Shown: one piece after another, positions 58,302 through 61,478 of the stretch
How the letters are laid out: each line of letters starts with the position of its first letter
Numbering within the stretch: position 1 is the first letter of the stretch
Source: an uncultured Gammaproteobacteria bacterium
GTDB taxonomy: Bacteria; Pseudomonadota; Gammaproteobacteria; Pseudomonadales; Azotimanducaceae
Direction of reading: 5' to 3'
Length of the DNA stretch: 61,478 nt
Assembly (NCBI GenBank): GCA_913045175.1
Contig: CAJWQG010000017.1
Location: 1 to 61,478, forward strand
Notes under the pieces: generated by a model
What the model saw: the letters and a program-made list of their open reading frames with translations, nothing else
Database searches by the model: none
Told to the model about the DNA's origin: nothing
Position numbers and translations under genes: made by a program

Positions 58302-60398
58302 TTGCTGACAATTGATGGTTTTGCCACCTCACTTAGTAGTTACCTCGAACCTGCACTTATCCAGCAGGTCAAAAAAGCCTACGATTTTGCTGAAGAAGCG
58401 CACAAAGGACAGAAACGAAAGTCCGGCGAACCCTATATAACCCATCCCCTTGCGGTCGCATCGATACTCGCGGATATGCACATGGATCACCAGTGTCTGA
58501 TGGCTGCTCTGATGCATGATGTCATTGAAGATACAGGAATTCCTAAACACACGATTAGTAAGGAATTCGATGACGATGTTGCTGATCTCGTCGATGGCGT
58601 AAGCAAACTTAACACCATGTCGTTCGAGTCAAGAGCTGCCGCTCAAGCTGAGAATTTTCAGAAGATGGCGCTCGCCATGGCAAAAGATATTCGCGTGATC
58701 CTGGTGAAGCTGGCTGATCGATTACACAATATGCGGACTCTCGGCGCTTTGGAGGCCGATAAAAGGCGCAGAATTGCGCGAGAAACCCTGGAGATCTACG
58801 CCCCGATTGCCTATCGCCTTGGTATGAACAACGTGCGGATCGAGCTCGAAGAACTTGGGTTTCGTGCACTTTATCCGCTTCGTTCTTCAATGATAGAAAA
58901 AGCCGTGAACCGGGCCCGCGGTAACCGCAAGGAAGTTGTCTCCAACATTCAGGAGTCCATTTCCTGGTGTCTTGCCCGCGATGGGATAAAGGCAGAAGTA
59001 TTTGGTAGACAAAAACATCTTTACAGCATCTACGACAAGATGCGCAGTAAGCGCAAATCGTTCTACGAAATCATGGATGTATACGCGTTTAGAATCATTG
59101 TCGATAATGTCGACAATTGTTACCGCACTCTCGGTTCGATGCACAACTTGTATAAACCTGTAGCCGGTCGCTTCAAGGATTACATCGCAATTCCAAAGGC
59201 AAACGGGTATCAATCTTTACATACCACATTGTTCGGCATGCATGGCTTACCTATCGAGATCCAGATCCGCACACCAGAGATGGAAACCTTAGCTAATAAC
59301 GGTATTGCCGGGCACTGGTTGTACAAATCCAGCGATGAATCTAGCACCCATGTAAGAACCCGAGAGTGGATGAGAGACTTGCTGGAGATACAGCAAAGCG
59401 CGGGCAATTCGTTGGAGTTTATCGAGAATGTGAAGATTGACCTATTCCCGGACGAGGTCTACGTATTCACGCCACTCGGAGATATTTACGATCTCGCGCA
59501 GGGCTCAACCCCGGTCGATTTCGCCTACGCGGTACACACAGACATCGGTAATACCTGCGTCGCCTGCCGTATAGACAGACGTCTGGCACCGCTCAGTGCA
59601 ACGCTGGAGAGCGGACAAACCGTGGAAATAATCACCGCGCCTGGCGCGCAACCTAATCCAGCATGGTTAAATTTTGCCATCTCCGGGAAAGCGCGAAGTA
59701 GTATTCGACACGTCCTTAAACACCAGCAACAAAGTGAATCCATTTCGCTCGGACGCAGACTGCTGGAGCGGACACTAACCATGTACGACTCGTCGCTAGA
59801 GAATATTCCGCAGGAGAAACTAAAAACCGTTCTCGCAGACAGGAGCATAGCGAGTCTTGATGAACTGCTAGGCGAGATCGGGCTTGGCAATCAGATTGCC
59901 TACGTTATCGCGAGACAGTTGCTCACCTTGGAAGAGGAACAGGTCCAACATCTTGGTCCTCTTGCCATCCTGGGCTCGGAAGGCCTGGTGGTGACTTACG
60001 CCAAGTGCTGCAAGCCAATTCCAGGTGATCCGATTATCGGCCACATCAGTGCCGGTCGCGGCATCGTGATACACACAGATACCTGCAAAAATATGCACGA
60101 CCTCCGCGATAAACCAGACGAAATCATGGCTGTTCGCTGGGACGATACAGTAGACCAGGAATTCTCCGTCGAGTTACGTCTCGAGCTCGAACACGAAAAA
60201 GGCATCATCGCAATCATAGCATCGGCAATTACCAATGAAGATGCGAATATCGAAGGTATTAGTATGATTGAGAAAGATGCCAGACTAGGCATCATCAATG
60301 TCACGATTGCCGTCCAGGATCGTGTACATCTGGCGCAGGTAATAAAGCGTTTAAGACTACTGAAAGCAATCAATCGAATTATTCGAGTTCGAAGTTAA
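58302..60398 (+). CDS. spoT: Bifunctional (p)ppGpp synthase/hydrolase SpoT
   Basis: Controls the stringent response. HD hydrolase domain with YITHPLAVASILADM, LMHDVIEDTGIP and LVKLADRLHNMRTL; synthetase-like domain with YDKMRSKRKSFYEIMDVYAF, then FKDYIAIPKANGYQSLHTT; TGS domain (VYVFTPLGDIYDLAQGSTPVDFAYAV in part, about 388-445); C-terminal ACT domain. Length 698 residues (E. coli 702). TTG start with GAGGG upstream. Confidence 0.96.
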   Translation: MLTIDGFATSLSSYLEPALIQQVKKAYDFAEEAHKGQKRKSGEPYITHPLAVASILADMHMDHQCLMAALMHDVIEDTGIPKHTISKEFDDDVADLVDGVSKLNTMSFESRAAAQAENFQKMALAMAKDIRVILVKLADRLHNMRTLGALEADKRRRIARETLEIYAPIAYRLGMNNVRIELEELGFRALYPLRSSMIEKAVNRARGNRKEVVSNIQESISWCLARDGIKAEVFGRQKHLYSIYDKMRSKRKSFYEIMDVYAFRIIVDNVDNCYRTLGSMHNLYKPVAGRFKDYIAIPKANGYQSLHTTLFGMHGLPIEIQIRTPEMETLANNGIAGHWLYKSSDESSTHVRTREWMRDLLEIQQSAGNSLEFIENVKIDLFPDEVYVFTPLGDIYDLAQGSTPVDFAYAVHTDIGNTCVACRIDRRLAPLSATLESGQTVEIITAPGAQPNPAWLNFAISGKARSSIRHVLKHQQQSESISLGRRLLERTLTMYDSSLENIPQEKLKTVLADRSIASLDELLGEIGLGNQIAYVIARQLLTLEEEQVQHLGPLAILGSEGLVVTYAKCCKPIPGDPIIGHISAGRGIVIHTDTCKNMHDLRDKPDEIMAVRWDDTVDQEFSVELRLELEHEKGIIAIIASAITNEDANIEGISMIEKDARLGIINVTIAVQDRVHLAQVIKRLRLLKAINRIIRVRS

Positions 60399-60404
60399 TT
60401 CGCC

Positions 60405-60788
60405 ATGAACAAGAAAGAGTCCTTGTCGACACTTGCCGCACCAGAGGCCATTGGTCCCTATTCACAGGCCATTAAAGTCGATTCTATGGTCTTCATCAGT
60501 GGTCAGATACCACTCGACCCGTCAACAATGGCGATAGTTGGTCCCGATATCGATTCTCAGATTAGTCAGGTACTCAGGAATCTGAAAGCAGTTTGCCAAA
60601 ATGCGGGAGGGGAACTCGATGACGTCGTCAAGTTTACGGTTTACCTTACCAATCTCGAGCATTTCACGAGGGTCAACACAATAATGCAGGAGTTCTTAAG
60701 TGAGCCCTATCCTGCGCGCGCAGCAGTAGAGGTCGTGGCACTACCCAGAGGTGCTCAGGTCGAAATTGATGCCATCATGGTGATTTGA
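60405..60788 (+). CDS. ridA: RidA family 2-iminobutanoate/2-iminopropanoate deaminase
   Basis: Hydrolyses reactive enamine/imine intermediates made by PLP enzymes. PEAIGPYSQAIKVDSMVFIS and GQIPLDP, the catalytic Arg in YPARAAVEVVALPRGAQVEI, and a 127-residue length place it in the archetypal RidA group. It lies 6 nt after spoT, as in E. coli and Pseudomonas, and its stop overlaps the recG start. Confidence 0.94.
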   Translation: MNKKESLSTLAAPEAIGPYSQAIKVDSMVFISGQIPLDPSTMAIVGPDIDSQISQVLRNLKAVCQNAGGELDDVVKFTVYLTNLEHFTRVNTIMQEFLSEPYPARAAVEVVALPRGAQVEIDAIMVI

Positions 60789-61478
60789 TGGGATTGACAG
60801 AGACGCCCGTTTCCAGATTAAAAGGCGCCGGTCCCGCTATCGCCACAAAACTGGCTCGGCTGGGAATCAACAACCTGCAAGATGTACTTTTTCATCTTCC
60901 CATTCGCTACGAAGACCGGACCAGAGTCTCCCCAATCGGCGGTGCACAGGTCGGACAAACCGTCGTATTGCAGGGCGATATCATCGCATGTGACGTGGCG
61001 TACGGAAGACGACGAAGCCTCCTTGCTTACCTTCAGGACGGAACCGGAAAACTCGCGTTACGCTTCTTTCATTTTTCCAAGGCTCAGCAGCGTAACCTTG
61101 AGTCTGCGGGTAGTATCAGGGTATTCGGTGAGATCCGTCGAGGCGCTTCGGGACTCGAGATCTACCATCCAGAGTATGAAAAGTTATCGAAGAGCACGCC
61201 ACTGCCACAGACTCTGACCCCCGTATACCCAACCACAGAAGGAATGAGTCAGGCACGCTTTCGGGCTCTGGTAGATCAAGTGCTGGATATGCTGGCCAAG
61301 GATCCTCTTCCAGATCTGGTTAACCTGGAAACATCCATAAACGACGCGCTGCAGTTGATCCATAGTCCACCCGCAGATGCTGATATCAGTGCACTGATGG
61401 CCGGCACACACCCTGCACAATCACAACTCGCGTTTGAAGAACTTCTTGCTCATCACGCAAGTCTGCGTTTCCTTAGAG
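60788..61478 (+). CDS. recG: ATP-dependent DNA helicase RecG (N-terminal part, cut by window end)
   Basis: The frame opens MGLTETPVSRLKGAGPAIAT, followed by KLARLGINNLQDVLFHLPIR and YEDRT, the RecG wedge-domain start. It continues through the OB fold (LLAYLQDGTGKLALRFFHFS, EIYHPEY, LTPVYPTTEGMSQARFR) and stays open to the last base, giving about 230 residues of an expected 690. The helicase motifs lie beyond the window. It overlaps the ridA TGA (ATG within TTTGATG). Confidence 0.95.
   Translation, partial: MGLTETPVSRLKGAGPAIATKLARLGINNLQDVLFHLPIRYEDRTRVSPIGGAQVGQTVVLQGDIIACDVAYGRRRSLLAYLQDGTGKLALRFFHFSKAQQRNLESAGSIRVFGEIRRGASGLEIYHPEYEKLSKSTPLPQTLTPVYPTTEGMSQARFRALVDQVLDMLAKDPLPDLVNLETSINDALQLIHSPPADADISALMAGTHPAQSQLAFEELLAHHASLRFLR

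Overview
The window reads as an ordinary chromosomal stretch of a gammaproteobacterium, most like the Pseudomonas/Cellvibrio/Oceanospirillum side of the class. The evidence is gene content and order: ptsP-rppH; ygfB-pepP-ubiH-gcv facing zapA-6S RNA-fau; gshB-tonB-yqgE-ruvX next to a Pil-Chp cluster and pilTU-yggS-proC-yggT; ftsYEX-rpoH; and rpmBG-radC-coaBC-dut-argB-slmA-pyrE-rph-yicC-gmk-rpoZ-spoT-ridA-recG. Base composition looks moderate and even. I see no rRNA, tRNA, CRISPR array, prophage or transposase gene.

Layout. 1-5.2 kb: a damaged NRDE/TANGO2-family gene at the left edge, ptsP, rppH, a HAD phosphatase and an imelysin-like lipoprotein. 5.2-12.7 kb (minus strand): ygfB-pepP-ubiquinone hydroxylase-gcvT-gcvH-gcvPA-gcvPB. 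12.8-15.4 kb: a small coiled-coil protein, zapA, 6S RNA, fau, a peptide deformylase and rpiA. 15.4-20 kb (minus): tkt-pgk-D-2-hydroxyglutarate dehydrogenase. 20.1-22.9 kb: metK-metF-rsmE. 22.8-31.2 kb (minus): Pil-Chp chemosensory genes pilG-H-I-J-chpA-chpC. 31.4-34.3 kb: gshB-tonB-yqgE-ruvX. 34.3-36.5 kb: pilT and pilU, both broken. 36.6-40.9 kb: yggS-proC-yggT-DUF4426-rdgB-hemW. 40.9-45 kb (minus): ftsY-ftsE-ftsX-rpoH, then trmB. 45-49.9 kb: rsmD, coaD, a frameshifted small exported protein, mutM, a lone hydantoinase-A-like gene and rpmBG. 50-61.5 kb: radC (apparently frameshifted) through a recG cut by the right edge.

The most notable pattern is damage limited to dispensable genes. pilT carries a stop plus a one-base deletion, pilU an in-frame TGA, and chpA lacks a usable start codon in frame with its conserved N-terminus. 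radC, a small exported protein, a DUF4124 protein and the NRDE gene also carry stops or frameshifts. The many essential or core genes around them look intact. This suggests recent erosion of twitching motility and other accessory functions, although base-level sequencing error cannot be excluded from the sequence alone.

Other points of interest: a perfect CIRCE operator (TTAGCACTC-N9-GAGTGCTAA) directly upstream of rpoH, which implies HrcA control of the heat-shock sigma factor; an approximately 136-bp inverted-repeat element between gmk and rpoZ that also supplies the gmk stop codon; four 14-bp tandem repeats carrying promoter-like boxes upstream of the hydantoinase gene; and two convergent gene pairs that share a palindromic CTAG as both stop codons.
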